Positions 9,364 through 19,084 are shown, counted from the first letter of the stretch. The stretch: 64,000 nucleotides of DNA from Pseudomonas sp. UBA5706 (GCF_002419965.1 NZ_DIHC01000046.1:124524-188523); one strand, 5' to 3'. The notes: generated from the letters alone by a model not told the origin. A program made the numbers and translations.

Positions 9364-9900
9364 TTACGACGCGCGAGTGTCGAGCGTCTGGTCACTGCGC
9401 TCAGCGATGGCGATATCTGCGTCATGCTTTTTCAGCGGCCCGCCGTGCAGTGCGCGCAGTTGCCCCCGAAGCCGAGCGATAGACGGGGCGTAGAGAAAGC
9501 CGAAAGACACGCAGCGATGCTTGCCGGCAACGGCATGATGCATCCGATGGGCTTGATAGAGCCGCTTGAGGTAGCCGTGTCTGGGCACGAACCCGAGCGG
9601 CCAGCGCCTGTGCACCAGCCCGTCGTGAACCAGGAAGTACACCAAACCATAGGCCGTCATGCCCGCGCCAATCCATTCCAGTGGATGCATGCCCTGAGTA
9701 CCGAGCGCGATCAGCAGGATCGCAAACAGGGCAAACACCACAGCGTACAAGTCATTTTTCTCGAACCAGCCGGTACCCGGCTCGTGGTGGGACCGATGCC
9801 AGCCCCAGCCCCACCCGTGCATCACATATTTATGGGCAAACCAGGCAAAGCCTTCCATGCCCAGAAATGTTACGAAAAACACCAATGCGTTAACCATCAT
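9364..9900 (-). CDS. CrtZ-type beta-carotene hydroxylase / fatty acid hydroxylase superfamily protein
   Basis: 178 residues. The di-iron histidine clusters of membrane hydroxylases are present: H23-x4-H28, H35-x2-HH (HRSHH), HDGLVH and HRMHH. Several hydrophobic helices lie between them. Layout and length match CrtZ, which hydroxylates beta-carotene to zeaxanthin at the inner membrane. No other carotenoid gene (crtE, crtB, crtI, crtY) is present in the window, so the substrate here is uncertain. Two consecutive ATG codons (9900, 9897) are possible starts. The C-terminal 15 residues look non-conserved. Confidence 0.75.
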   Translation of the reverse strand: MMVNALVFFVTFLGMEGFAWFAHKYVMHGWGWGWHRSHHEPGTGWFEKNDLYAVVFALFAILLIALGTQGMHPLEWIGAGMTAYGLVYFLVHDGLVHRRWPLGFVPRHGYLKRLYQAHRMHHAVAGKHRCVSFGFLYAPSIARLRGQLRALHGGPLKKHDADIAIAERSDQTLDTRAS

Positions 9901-9922
9901 TCACAAGCCTGACCTTCGTTCA

Positions 9923-10450
9923 TCAATCCCATCCAAGCTTTTTGATTTCACGCCGGTAGGGTGTGTCGATCTGATCCGGCACCTGCTCTATGTACGACTT
10001 GGCGTGCGCCAGCGTGTCACCATCGAGCGAAATGAGATAGCCCAATACATCATCCAGTGACGGAATAAACCCCTCGACGTCTTTAAACCGCGGAGGCAGC
10101 GCTGTCCAGATCACAGCATCGAGCTGCCGGTCCGCGGCCCATTGTCCGAGCACACCGACGGTCGAAATGTTGATCGTGAAGATGCCGATGCCGTCCGACC
10201 GTTCGGCCGGGATTTGCTCGCGAACACGCAACGCTCGCACGGCCTCGTCCAGTGACTCGGTAGCGAGCACCGCCCAGAGCACTCGGCACGGGGGCGCGTT
10301 AAGGCAGAGGGTCGTGGCCAGCTCGCCCCCATCCCCCACCCGGGAAAATTCGATCGGCAGTTCCGGGCCGTCATTGAACCAGTCGGATGCGACCGCAAGC
10401 ACCCCGGGCTTCCAAATCAGTGATCCCCACCCAAGACACGCAATTTTCAT
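9923..10450 (-). CDS. Conserved protein with a GGCT-like N-terminal motif, function unknown
   Basis: 175 residues from the ATG at 10450, which has AAGGA 8 nt upstream. The N-terminus MKIACLGWGSLIWKPG resembles the G-S-L-(I/Y) start of gamma-glutamylcyclotransferase-like folds, but I do not see enough to assign the reaction. There is no signal peptide or membrane helix. It lies 22 bp upstream of the crtZ-like gene on the same strand, so the two may be co-transcribed. Confidence 0.6.
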   Translation of the reverse strand: MKIACLGWGSLIWKPGVLAVASDWFNDGPELPIEFSRVGDGGELATTLCLNAPPCRVLWAVLATESLDEAVRALRVREQIPAERSDGIGIFTINISTVGVLGQWAADRQLDAVIWTALPPRFKDVEGFIPSLDDVLGYLISLDGDTLAHAKSYIEQVPDQIDTPYRREIKKLGWD

Positions 10451-10564
10451 GATGTTTTCCTTTCGAGTAGGGGAGCGCTCATCGGCGCGATACGCCTGCG
10501 GGTTGATCAACATGGGAGCGCTGGGCGGCGCCCCTGGGTCTTTGGCTACTCACGCGATGCGTGC

Positions 10565-11917
10565 TTATCCTTCCGTTTCACCCGGTGCCTGAAAGTCTTC
10601 GACCTCAATTGCACGCAGGCCTGCAGCGCGGGTCAGTGTGTACATGAGCACTCCGACAACCAGCATGGCCCCTGCACGCAGCCAGGTATCCAGGCTCTGT
10701 TGGGTCAGCAGCAGAAGGCATGAGGCGATTGCAAGAACCGGGACCCAGGTAGGCACCCGAAAGTGCCTGGCTTGGACGACATCGCGGCGCAACACCAGCA
10801 CCGCCAGGTTGGTACTGATGAACACGAACAGCAGGAGCAGCACAACCGTTTGGGCCAGCGTCGCCAACGAGCCTGTCAGTGTGAGCACCACCGCCACGGC
10901 ACTGGTTACCAGAATGGCGACCCAAGGCGTGCGGCGTTGCGGCAGAACCCTCGACAAGGCTTTTGGCAGCAGCCCCTGTCGCGCCATGCCGTAGGCCAGT
11001 CTGCTGGACATGATCATCGTCAGCAAGGCGCCGTTGGCCACGGCGACCAACGCAATGAAAGCGAACAACAGCGGCGGGATCCCAAGGCCCGAGGCTTTCA
11101 CGACCTCCAGCAGCGGCGCCGAGGAGGTCGCCAATTGTTCCACTGGCATCACCGACGCGGCGGCGATGCCCACGGCCATGTAGATCGCGCCAGCGATAAG
11201 CAATGCCCCGAATAGGGCACGGGGGTAAGTGCGGCGTACGTCCCGGATCTCTTCAGCCAGGTTGGCCGACGTCTCGAATCCCACGTAAGAGTAGAAGGCC
11301 AGTAGCGCAGCGCCCAGTACCGCCAGGGCAGGGTTGACGCCTGCCTTGAACGCCAGCGCCCGACCGATATCGGCATGCCCTGCGTGAAAGAACCATGCGC
11401 CGGCGAGCACGACAAGCAACAGGCCCGAGACCTCTATAACGGTCATGACAAGATTTGCCGTCAGCGATTCCTTGATGCCTCGCGCATTGAGCAGCGCGAT
11501 GACCAGCAGAAAGACCAATGCCGCGATGTTGGGCGAAACTTCGATGAACGGCGCCAGGTAATCGCCGGCGAACGCCAACGAGAGTCCTGCCGCACTGGTT
11601 ACGCCTGCCGCAAGCATGCAGAAGCCGATCAGAAACGAGATAAGCGGAGAGTTGAAGGCCTTGGCAGCGAATACGGCGGACGCGCCGGCATGTGGATATT
11701 TGGTCACCAGTTCTGCATAGGAACCAGCGGTCAAAAGGGCAAAACACAACGCAATCAGCAGCGGAACCCAGACCGCGCCTCCCACCTGGCCGGCGATGGT
11801 GCCCGCCAGTGCGTACACTCCGGCGCCCAATACGTCTCCCAGGATGAACAGCAACAGCATGGGGCCGCTTACCGCCCGCTTTAACGCAGTGCCTGGCTGA
11901 TGCTCCGATGAGATCAT
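10565..11917 (-). CDS. APC-superfamily amino acid permease
   Basis: 450 residues with about 12 membrane segments. The start at 11917 has a GGGAG box, and an upstream ATG at 11959 would run into a terminator. The first helix carries the APC glycine motif GDVLGAGVYALAG. LVTKYPHAGASAVFAAKAF and SYVGFETSANLAEEIRDVRRTYPRAL match the conserved cytoplasmic loops of amino-acid/cationic-amino-acid transporters. It should import an amino acid or amine at the inner membrane by proton symport or exchange; the substrate cannot be read from the sequence. Confidence 0.85.
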   Translation of the reverse strand: MISSEHQPGTALKRAVSGPMLLLFILGDVLGAGVYALAGTIAGQVGGAVWVPLLIALCFALLTAGSYAELVTKYPHAGASAVFAAKAFNSPLISFLIGFCMLAAGVTSAAGLSLAFAGDYLAPFIEVSPNIAALVFLLVIALLNARGIKESLTANLVMTVIEVSGLLLVVLAGAWFFHAGHADIGRALAFKAGVNPALAVLGAALLAFYSYVGFETSANLAEEIRDVRRTYPRALFGALLIAGAIYMAVGIAAASVMPVEQLATSSAPLLEVVKASGLGIPPLLFAFIALVAVANGALLTMIMSSRLAYGMARQGLLPKALSRVLPQRRTPWVAILVTSAVAVVLTLTGSLATLAQTVVLLLLFVFISTNLAVLVLRRDVVQARHFRVPTWVPVLAIASCLLLLTQQSLDTWLRAGAMLVVGVLMYTLTRAAGLRAIEVEDFQAPGETEG

Positions 11918-11957
11918 GTGTCGCTCCCTGATAGCCGCTCCGCGCGGCGTCTCGCTC

Positions 11958-11986
11958 AAAAAAACAGCCCGCGCAGTGCACGGGCT
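11958..11986 (-). terminator. Rho-independent terminator of the DUF892 gene
   Basis: On the minus strand AGCCCG, a 9-nt loop and CGGGCT are followed by GTTTTTTT. It lies 46 nt past the stop codon of the gene at 12032-12538 and just before the permease start. Confidence 0.75.
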
Positions 11987-12031
11987 ATCGAGAGAAGCAG
12001 CACCCGTGATTAATGGGCCGCGTTGATCCCG

Positions 12032-12538
12032 TCAGGCCTTCTTTTTTGGAAGTGTTGCAGCTTGATTGCCGCCTTGCTCGGCGATGGCGGAGAGTTTTTC
12101 ATCAGCTGCTTTTTCTTCGGCGAGGGTAGCCGCGAGGAGCTCGGCGGCGTCGTTCAGGCCCAGGTGCTTGGCCATCGCAATCAAGGTGCCGTAGGAAGCA
12201 ATCTCGTAATGCTCGACTTTCTGGCAGGCGCCAATAAGGGCTGCGTCGAGCACTTCACCTTTTTCGATTTCCTCCAGCAGCTCTTTGCTCTCCTCGACAA
12301 GACCTTCCATCGCGGCACATTTCATTCGCTTGAGCTTAAAACCGGTCAATTCAACGATTTCATCAATACGCTCGATCTGGCCCCGGGTTTCTTCCAAATG
12401 CGATTCGAACGCCTCGGCAAGTTTGGGGTTAGTTGAACTGCGTGCCAGCTTGGGTAGCGCTTTGGTGATCTGTTTTTCTGCGCTGTATACGTCGGAGAGT
12501 TCGTGGATAAACAGGTCTTTTACGGTTGTTCTGGCCAT
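12032..12538 (-). CDS. Ferritin-like DUF892 protein (YciE/YciF family)
   Basis: 168 residues. The start TTVKDLFIHELSDVYSAEKQI and the helices HLEETRGQIERIDEI and KVEHYEIASYGTLI are characteristic of DUF892. Their Glu/His pairs fit a four-helix di-iron ferritin-like fold. Family members are general stress-response proteins, cytoplasmic and often RpoS-dependent in enterics. The tail is Lys-rich. It has its own terminator, so it is probably monocistronic. Confidence 0.88.
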   Translation of the reverse strand: MARTTVKDLFIHELSDVYSAEKQITKALPKLARSSTNPKLAEAFESHLEETRGQIERIDEIVELTGFKLKRMKCAAMEGLVEESKELLEEIEKGEVLDAALIGACQKVEHYEIASYGTLIAMAKHLGLNDAAELLAATLAEEKAADEKLSAIAEQGGNQAATLPKKKA

Positions 12539-12899
12539 AGTGATTATCTCGCTCTGTGACGCGTGAAGGAGGTCAACGCTGGCCGCACATGCCGCCAGCT
12601 ACATACTCGACCCGGCGCGGATGCATTGCGTTCGGGTTATTCCGAGGGCTGCCGACGGAAGGCGATGAGCACGCTTGCTGCTTTCCAGCCCGTGAATGAA
12701 GCTATGCTCGTGCACCACCACCGCGCCCGTGCTCAGAGCAGGATAACGCCCAGACCTGGCAGCCCTCAGCTCATTCCATTGGTCGTTTCTATCGCCAGGG
12801 GCGCAAATATCGATTGGGCTCGACCCGTCACGACGCGTATCTTCGCGCCCAAATGATGGCCTAGTGATATAATCCGTCCGAACCTTGTGAGATTTTGTC
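12539..12899. other. Intergenic region upstream of a chemoreceptor gene
   Basis: No gene is recognised in these 361 bp. A perfect TATAAT occurs at 12868-12873, about 27 bp before the chemoreceptor ATG. No good -35 hexamer and no sigma-28 type motif accompany it. Confidence 0.4.
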
Positions 12900-14546
12900 A
12901 TGAAAAAACCAATATCCCTTGCCGCGCGTATCGGTCTCGGCTACGCCCTGGTGGTGTCGCTGTTGATGCTCATTACCGCTGTGGGCATCCAGCGGGTTGG
13001 CCTGATCGACTCGACCCTTACAAGCGTTAGCGACAATGCGGCGAAGATACAGCGCTACGCGATCAATTTTCGCGGCAGTGTGCACAACCGTGCGATTTCC
13101 ATTCGTGACGCGGTGCTTGTCGCCAGTGATGCCGACCTGGATCGACATTTGGCCGAGATCAAACACCTGGAGCAGCTGTATATCGACTCCGCCGCGCCCA
13201 TGGACCAGATCATGCAAGGGGCGAATACGACTGCTGATGAGCAGCAAATGCTTCAGGCCATCAAGGATATAGAGCGGGAAACGCTGGCTTCTACGCAACA
13301 GGTGATCGAACTGCGCCGCAGCGGCGCCATTGCCCAGGCTCAAGCACTGTTGCTTAACCAGACCTCGGAGCGATACAGCGAGTGGCTCAAGCGCATCAAT
13401 GCGCTGATTGACTACGAGGAAGGCTCCATCAGAACCCAGCTTGGCTACGTGCAGAAGACCGCCAGCCATTTCAGCGGGCTGATGCTTGCCGCCACTGCTA
13501 TCGCGTTATTGCTGAGCGTGGCGTTGTCGGTGTTCACCATCCGCTTTGTCAAATCCACGCTCGGTGCCGAGCCGGCCGAGGTCGCAAGGTCGATCGAGCA
13601 GCTGGCGGCAGGCAATTTGCACCAGTCTATCGTCACTCGCTACCCGGCAAGCGTCATGGGCGTGCTGAAAACCGCACTCGATCAATTGAGCCAAACCGTC
13701 ACTCAAGTGCGTTTCGCAGCGCAGGAAGTCAATCTTTCCTCGGGTGAGTTATCGAGGATTTCGGGTGCAAACAACGAGCGCATCAACGCGCAGTCATACG
13801 AGGCCGAACAGATCTCCACGGCCATAACGCAGATGGCAGCCACGGTGGCAGAAGTCTCGGGCTATGCGTCAGAGGCGGCTCAAGCCACGCGTCAAGCCCA
13901 TGAGGAGGTCAGCAGCGGCAATCTCCTGGTTGCGCAGACTGCCCAGGCCATCGAGGCGTTGGCCGAGACGCTGGCAGACACTACGTCTACGGTGGAGCAG
14001 GTGGCCAGGCACAGCGAACAGATCGATAAGGTGGTCGGGGTCATCAATGGCATCGCCGCCCAGACCAACCTGCTGGCGCTCAATGCGGCGATTGAAGCCG
14101 CACGTGCCGGGGAATATGGTCGAGGCTTCGCCGTCGTGGCCGATGAAGTGCGCTCGTTGGCAACCCGCACTCAGCAATCGACCGAGGAGATCCGTGAAAT
14201 GATCACCACGTTGCAGGCTGGTACCGAGGCGGCCGCGCAGACGATGCGAGGCAGCTGCGGTCTGGCGAGCGCCGCCGTCGAACAGACGCGCAGCGCACAG
14301 TCTTCATTGTCGAAAATCAGCCATGTGGTGTCCGAGATCAACCAGATGAACGCGCAGATTGCCAGTGCCGCCGTGCAGCAAAAAACCGTGGCCGAAGATG
14401 TCGCGCAAAACGTCAATCGCATCCACGACTCGACCGTTCACTCCGCGACAGGCTCTCTTCAAATCGCATCGGCGAGTCAGGAACTCACCGCACTGGCTGA
14501 CCGACTCACCCAGCGCGTCGCGATTTTTCGGGTTGAGGCATCATGA
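12900..14546 (+). CDS. Methyl-accepting chemotaxis protein (4HB-type ligand domain)
   Basis: 548 residues. TM1 is at about 11-31 and TM2 at about 190-212. Between them is a helical periplasmic domain of about 160 residues, like four-helix-bundle sensors (NFRGSVHNRAISIRDAV). HAMP follows, then a signalling domain whose hairpin tip reads INGIAAQTNLLALNAAIEAARAGEYGRGFAVVADEVRSLA in three adjacent blocks. It should signal through CheA/CheW from the inner membrane. The ligand is unknown. The C-terminus lacks an NWETF-like pentapeptide. Confidence 0.93.
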   Translation: MKKPISLAARIGLGYALVVSLLMLITAVGIQRVGLIDSTLTSVSDNAAKIQRYAINFRGSVHNRAISIRDAVLVASDADLDRHLAEIKHLEQLYIDSAAPMDQIMQGANTTADEQQMLQAIKDIERETLASTQQVIELRRSGAIAQAQALLLNQTSERYSEWLKRINALIDYEEGSIRTQLGYVQKTASHFSGLMLAATAIALLLSVALSVFTIRFVKSTLGAEPAEVARSIEQLAAGNLHQSIVTRYPASVMGVLKTALDQLSQTVTQVRFAAQEVNLSSGELSRISGANNERINAQSYEAEQISTAITQMAATVAEVSGYASEAAQATRQAHEEVSSGNLLVAQTAQAIEALAETLADTTSTVEQVARHSEQIDKVVGVINGIAAQTNLLALNAAIEAARAGEYGRGFAVVADEVRSLATRTQQSTEEIREMITTLQAGTEAAAQTMRGSCGLASAAVEQTRSAQSSLSKISHVVSEINQMNAQIASAAVQQKTVAEDVAQNVNRIHDSTVHSATGSLQIASASQELTALADRLTQRVAIFRVEAS

Positions 14547-14694
14547 GTCGATAAGGGAATGAGCGCCTGGCGGGCGGTCAAGAATGCACATCGCTGGCCG
14601 CTATAGTCTCAAACGATCTTGTCCTGTCGGCTTTCGCTTCCACAGGGCATCGTTGCTCGATTACGCTAGGCGCCACACTGACTGGAGAACGTGC

Positions 14695-15231
14695 ATGCTT
14701 GCTGAACTGAATTCTGCGCATCGATTGCTCACGGTGGAGGAGCGCTGTGCAATTGCGGAGATTGAGGCGACCACCAATGTATTGAAGCTCGTTACCCGAC
14801 TCACCGGAATGCGCTTTGCCGCGATTGCAAAGTTCACCGAAACGCAGTGGATTACCTGCTCGGTGTATGACCCCTGCAACCTCGGCATCGAGGCGGGTAT
14901 CGCATTCGATCTGGAAACCACCATTTGCAGCGAGTTCTGCACCAACCCGGAAGCGCTTTTCATCTCGCAGATCAGCCAAAGCGATCGCTACTCCGTTCGG
15001 CCCGTGGTAAAGCGCTTCGATCTTGAGAGCTATGCTGGAATACCGGTATTTCTCCCTGATGGTCGTCTTTACGGAGCACTTTGCGTGCTCGATTCTGACC
15101 CGGTAACGTTCGAAGATGAAGACCTGCGTGAGGCGCTCGGTTTATTCGCCCGGCTGGTAGGCTGCGTCTTCTATGCAAACCTGACACAGGCTCTGCCGCA
15201 GGCCGAGGCCGAGGCCGAGGCGCTTGCATAA
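14695..15231 (+). CDS. Stand-alone GAF domain protein
   Basis: 178 residues, essentially one GAF domain. The start at 14695 has GGAG 7 nt upstream, whereas the longer frame from 14584 has no ribosome site. Characteristic pieces are LTGMRFAAIAKFTETQWITCS near the start and SYAGIPVFLPDGRLYGALCVLD in the core. It closely resembles the first GAF of the hybrid kinase at 6160-9159 (WIACSIRD...LGI versus WITCSVYD...LGI). The C-terminus is a run of Glu-Ala pairs encoded by a 6-bp repeat. It may sense a small ligand and act on a partner kinase or cyclase nearby. Confidence 0.8.
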   Translation: MLAELNSAHRLLTVEERCAIAEIEATTNVLKLVTRLTGMRFAAIAKFTETQWITCSVYDPCNLGIEAGIAFDLETTICSEFCTNPEALFISQISQSDRYSVRPVVKRFDLESYAGIPVFLPDGRLYGALCVLDSDPVTFEDEDLREALGLFARLVGCVFYANLTQALPQAEAEAEALA

Positions 15232-15321
15232 GCCCGGCGCCATGAAACGCTTTTGATGACCGACCGCAGCTGCGCGGCCGGCGTTGAACCGGGCAGCCGG
15301 TTGTTGCAAAACTTCAATGGA

Positions 15322-17652
15322 TTAGCCGGGGTCAGCCGAGCTTCGACGCTGGAAGAGGGCCTTGGCTTCCTCGGCAAGCAGGGGAGGGCTTAGGAGAAAT
15401 CCCTGGACATAGGGGCATCCGAGCGTCGTCAGCTGGTCCAGCTGGCTTTCGGTCTCAACGCCTTCGGCGACTATCGCAAGATCCAGCGCACGGCCCAGCG
15501 ACAGAATACTTTTCACGATGGCCACGCTTCGCTGATGGATCATCATCCGCGACACGAACGAGCGATCGATTTTTATCGCGTCGATGGGGTACCTGTCGAT
15601 ATAGCCCAGCGAGCTATAACCTGTACCGAAATCGTCCAGCGCGATTCGGATGCCCAGCCTTCGAAGCTCCAACAGCGTCTTGGCGACTGTCTCGGGGTCG
15701 CGCAGAAATACGGACTCGGTAATCTCGATCTGCAAATCGTGGGCATTGAAGCCTGTAGTCTTGAGAATGCTGGAGATCTGCGTAGCAAAGTTCTTGCGGT
15801 TCAACTCGGCACCCGAGACGTTGACATTCAACTTTATTCTCATCGACGGAACGGCTTCGGACCAGCTTTGCACCTGGCTGCAGGCATCCAGCATCACCCA
15901 CTGCCCGAGCGGATAGATGATGCCGACGTCTTCAGCAACGGAGATGAAGACATCGGGCGAGATGTTCCCCAGCAGCGGACTGTCCCAGCGAATCAGCGCT
16001 TCGACGCCTTCTATTTCTCCCGTGGTCACCGAAAATATCGGTTGATAGACCAGGTGAAACTCTTTATTGGCGATGGCCTGCTTCAAGGCGTTTTGCATCA
16101 GTAGCGTATGGATAGAGGCTTCACGCATGGACAGGTCAAAGACCACCCAGCGTCCACGCCCTTGCTTCTTGGCGGCGTACATGGCCACATCCGCATCTCG
16201 GATCAGGTCTTCCGCGTGCCTGTGCTCGGCGCTCAGTACCGCGATGCCGATGCTGCAGGAGGTAAAGATCGACTGCCCATCGATCTCGATTTCATTGCCA
16301 AGGGTTTGCACGATACGCGCAGCGGTTTCAACGGCTCGGTGTTGATGGTCCTTGCCGGACAGTTGAATCGCGAACTCATCGCCCCCTATCCGGGCCAAGA
16401 GTGCATTCCGGCTCAGGCATGACTTAAGCCGTGCCGCCACCACCTTGAGCAAGGTGTCGCCCGCGGCATGGCCCATCCCGTCATTAATGTATTTGAATCT
16501 GTCCAGATCCAGGTACAGCACGCTGGCCGTTCGTGTCGCGCCGCTATCCTGCACAGCGAACGCCGCTTGCAAACGCGCCATGAAATACGCGCGGTTCTTT
16601 AGCTGCGTGAGCTCATCGTGAAAGGCGGCGTGGGTCAGTTCTGCCTCAATGCGCTCGCGTTCGAACAAGCGCGATTCGAGCGCGACTTTTTCTTCACGGT
16701 CAATTTGCAGTTGTCTGAACGCTTGCTCGGCCTCTTTGCGCCCCGTCACATCCCGCTGCACGGACACCCAATGGGTCAGCCAGCCCTTTTCATTGGCCAC
16801 AGGAACGATGCTCATCTGCACCCAGAACCGTGAACCGTCGCGCCGAGCGTTGATCAACTCGATCTCGATCGGCTTGCAGCGCGAGAGCGCCGTGCGGATT
16901 TGATCGAGTGCCTCCCGGCTGGTTTCTTCGCACTGCAGGATCCGCGGCGTGGCCCCCAGGACTTCGTCAAGGCTGAACCCGGTGGATTTGAGGAAGGCCG
17001 GATTGCAATACACGATCCGGGGTCCGGGATAGGCAATGGGTTGGGCCTCGGTAATCAGGATCGAATCCTTCGCGTTGACGACGACCGACTCTAGCAGCCT
17101 CAGGCGCTCGATCGCAGCGAGGCCGCTGGACGCTGTCAGCTCGTGATCGAGCAGGGTACTGCGGGCATCGGCGGCATAGGCCTGCAGGCAGCAGATCTGC
17201 GCGGCACTCAACCGCAGGTGAGGGGCGGGGACCGTCAGCAATACACAGGCCAGCAGGGTGTTGGCGCCGTTTCTGATGATGACCAATACCAGGGAATCGT
17301 TCGCCGAAATACCCAGGTTGAACGAAGCAGGCATGTGCTGTCGCATAGTTTGCGGAATGTCAACGACGTCGCCCATGCCGAGCAAGCCCTCCACCCACTC
17401 TTGTGTCGCCTTGTCCAGCAAAGCCGGCGTGGTCTTGCCCGCCGTTGCAACTACGCCCCACTGCCCGGAGCCCGGAAACAGCAAGACGCCTCCGGAACAA
17501 CCGGTGGTATTGAATGCAGCTGCGAGAAAACGGGTCAGAATTTTCTGCTCAGTCGAACCTTGAAATGCCGCAGCGACCATACGAAACCCTTCCAATAGTG
17601 GCGAATCATCAGGCATGGATCCATCCAGGAAGGCATGATATCGCTTTGACAT
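15322..17652 (-). CDS. GAF-PAS-GGDEF-EAL cyclic-di-GMP protein
   Basis: 776 residues. A GAF-like domain (about 20-190) and a PAS/PAC module (about 195-325, INARRDGSRFWVQMSIVP) precede a coiled coil. The GGDEF domain (about 345-505) has an intact LLARIGGDEFAIQL. The EAL domain (about 520-765) has EALIRW, EITESVFL and DDFGTGYSSLGY, so phosphodiesterase residues are present. Both activities are possible; which dominates cannot be read. The signal is probably sensed in the cytoplasm through PAS/GAF. The Met at 17616 (MPDDSPLLEG) is an alternative start. Confidence 0.92.
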   Translation of the reverse strand: MSKRYHAFLDGSMPDDSPLLEGFRMVAAAFQGSTEQKILTRFLAAAFNTTGCSGGVLLFPGSGQWGVVATAGKTTPALLDKATQEWVEGLLGMGDVVDIPQTMRQHMPASFNLGISANDSLVLVIIRNGANTLLACVLLTVPAPHLRLSAAQICCLQAYAADARSTLLDHELTASSGLAAIERLRLLESVVVNAKDSILITEAQPIAYPGPRIVYCNPAFLKSTGFSLDEVLGATPRILQCEETSREALDQIRTALSRCKPIEIELINARRDGSRFWVQMSIVPVANEKGWLTHWVSVQRDVTGRKEAEQAFRQLQIDREEKVALESRLFERERIEAELTHAAFHDELTQLKNRAYFMARLQAAFAVQDSGATRTASVLYLDLDRFKYINDGMGHAAGDTLLKVVAARLKSCLSRNALLARIGGDEFAIQLSGKDHQHRAVETAARIVQTLGNEIEIDGQSIFTSCSIGIAVLSAEHRHAEDLIRDADVAMYAAKKQGRGRWVVFDLSMREASIHTLLMQNALKQAIANKEFHLVYQPIFSVTTGEIEGVEALIRWDSPLLGNISPDVFISVAEDVGIIYPLGQWVMLDACSQVQSWSEAVPSMRIKLNVNVSGAELNRKNFATQISSILKTTGFNAHDLQIEITESVFLRDPETVAKTLLELRRLGIRIALDDFGTGYSSLGYIDRYPIDAIKIDRSFVSRMMIHQRSVAIVKSILSLGRALDLAIVAEGVETESQLDQLTTLGCPYVQGFLLSPPLLAEEAKALFQRRSSADPG

Positions 17653-17773
17653 TGCTTAGGGCATATTGTCAGCCTGCTGCGTGTATTACGCTAAGACACC
17701 GGAGAACGCCTAAACTTCCTGCACCGCACGCCGACACAAAATTAGCGGTTCCTATTACAGGGAGGTGTGAAAC

Positions 17774-19084
17774 ATGTTCGGTAGAAAACAAAAAGCCCGT
17801 CTGAGCGCTATGGAAGCAGAGCTCGTTTCGCTACGTCGTCTGCAGGAGGCATTTGCGTCAGAGATGCTTTCCCTTACTTTCGACTCCGAATTCCGGCTCG
17901 CCGATGTGAACGGCAAGTTTTGCAGGGCGATTGGCTACGATCGCGCTGAGCTGTTGGGCAAGCCCATGGCTGAATTTCTGCCCGGTTACGTTTCCACACT
18001 CCCTTGTTTCAGAAATTTGAAGTCGGCCGTGTCTGCGGGCACGGCGGTGACGGACGACTACCGGTACATCCATAAAAACGGATCATTGATCTGGTTACAT
18101 GCCACCTGGTCGCCCATCAAGGATGATGCGGGGAACGTGCAGTATATGAAATGCCTGGCCACAGACGTGACCACGTCCATCAACAAGGCCCGGGAGAACG
18201 AAGCCCTTATCAACGCGCTTCTGCGCTCCACCGCCGTCATAGAACTGGGGCTGGATGGCAAGATCATCAATGCCAACGACGCGTTCTTGCAAGTAATGGG
18301 CTACACACTCGATCAGATCAAAGGCAAGCACCATAGTCTGTTTTGTGAGCCCGGGTATGCTGCGTCCCCTGAATATTCATCATTCTGGAAGACGCTGAAC
18401 GCCGGGGAGTATGTCGCTGATCGGTTCAAGCGTGTGGACAGCAAAGGTCGCGAAGTCTGGCTGGAGGCCAGCTATAACCCGGTTCACGACACTCAAGGGG
18501 ATTTGTATAAGGTCGTGAAGTTCGCGACCGTGGTGACCGACCAGGTACACCGTGAGGCAGAAATCAACGTTGCTGCGGGCACTGCCTACGAGATTTCCCA
18601 ACACACGGACATTTCTGCGCAGCGTGGCGCGGTGGTGATCAAGGACACCGTACAGACGATGACCCAGATTGCCGATCAGATGCTGTCGGCATCGGACGGT
18701 ATGGAGGCCTTGGGCAAGCAATCGCTGCTGATCAGCACGATTGTCCAAACCATCGGCGCCATTGCGCAGCAAACCAATCTGCTGGCCTTGAACGCTGCCA
18801 TCGAGGCCGCGCGAGCAGGCGAGCAAGGTCGTGGATTCGCGGTGGTGGCCGATGAAGTTCGTCAGCTGGCAGGCAGAACCAGCTCTGCGACCGAGGAAAT
18901 CGTGGCAGTGGTGCAACAGAACCAGAAGCTTGTGGACGATGCGGTTCGAGACATGAGCAATAGTCGGGCGCAGGCCGAACACGGACTGTCGCTGGCGAAC
19001 CAGGCCGGCAGCGTGATTCTGGAAATTCAGGACGGTGCGCGGCAGGTCGTCGGGGCCGTAGAGCGATTCACTCATCAGTTATGA
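17774..19084 (+). CDS. BdlA-like soluble chemoreceptor (PAS-PAS-MCP signal domain)
   Basis: 436 residues without membrane segments. It begins MFGRKQKARL and continues with two PAS domains (about 25-140, 150-265) and a short signalling domain with AQQTNLLALNAAIEAARAGE and GFAVVADEVRQLAGRT. This order and length match BdlA of P. aeruginosa, which links environmental cues to cyclic-di-GMP and biofilm dispersion. A strong AGGGAGG box precedes the ATG. It is divergent from the GGDEF-EAL gene (120 bp apart), consistent with a functional pairing, although this is inference. Confidence 0.85.
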   Translation: MFGRKQKARLSAMEAELVSLRRLQEAFASEMLSLTFDSEFRLADVNGKFCRAIGYDRAELLGKPMAEFLPGYVSTLPCFRNLKSAVSAGTAVTDDYRYIHKNGSLIWLHATWSPIKDDAGNVQYMKCLATDVTTSINKARENEALINALLRSTAVIELGLDGKIINANDAFLQVMGYTLDQIKGKHHSLFCEPGYAASPEYSSFWKTLNAGEYVADRFKRVDSKGREVWLEASYNPVHDTQGDLYKVVKFATVVTDQVHREAEINVAAGTAYEISQHTDISAQRGAVVIKDTVQTMTQIADQMLSASDGMEALGKQSLLISTIVQTIGAIAQQTNLLALNAAIEAARAGEQGRGFAVVADEVRQLAGRTSSATEEIVAVVQQNQKLVDDAVRDMSNSRAQAEHGLSLANQAGSVILEIQDGARQVVGAVERFTHQL

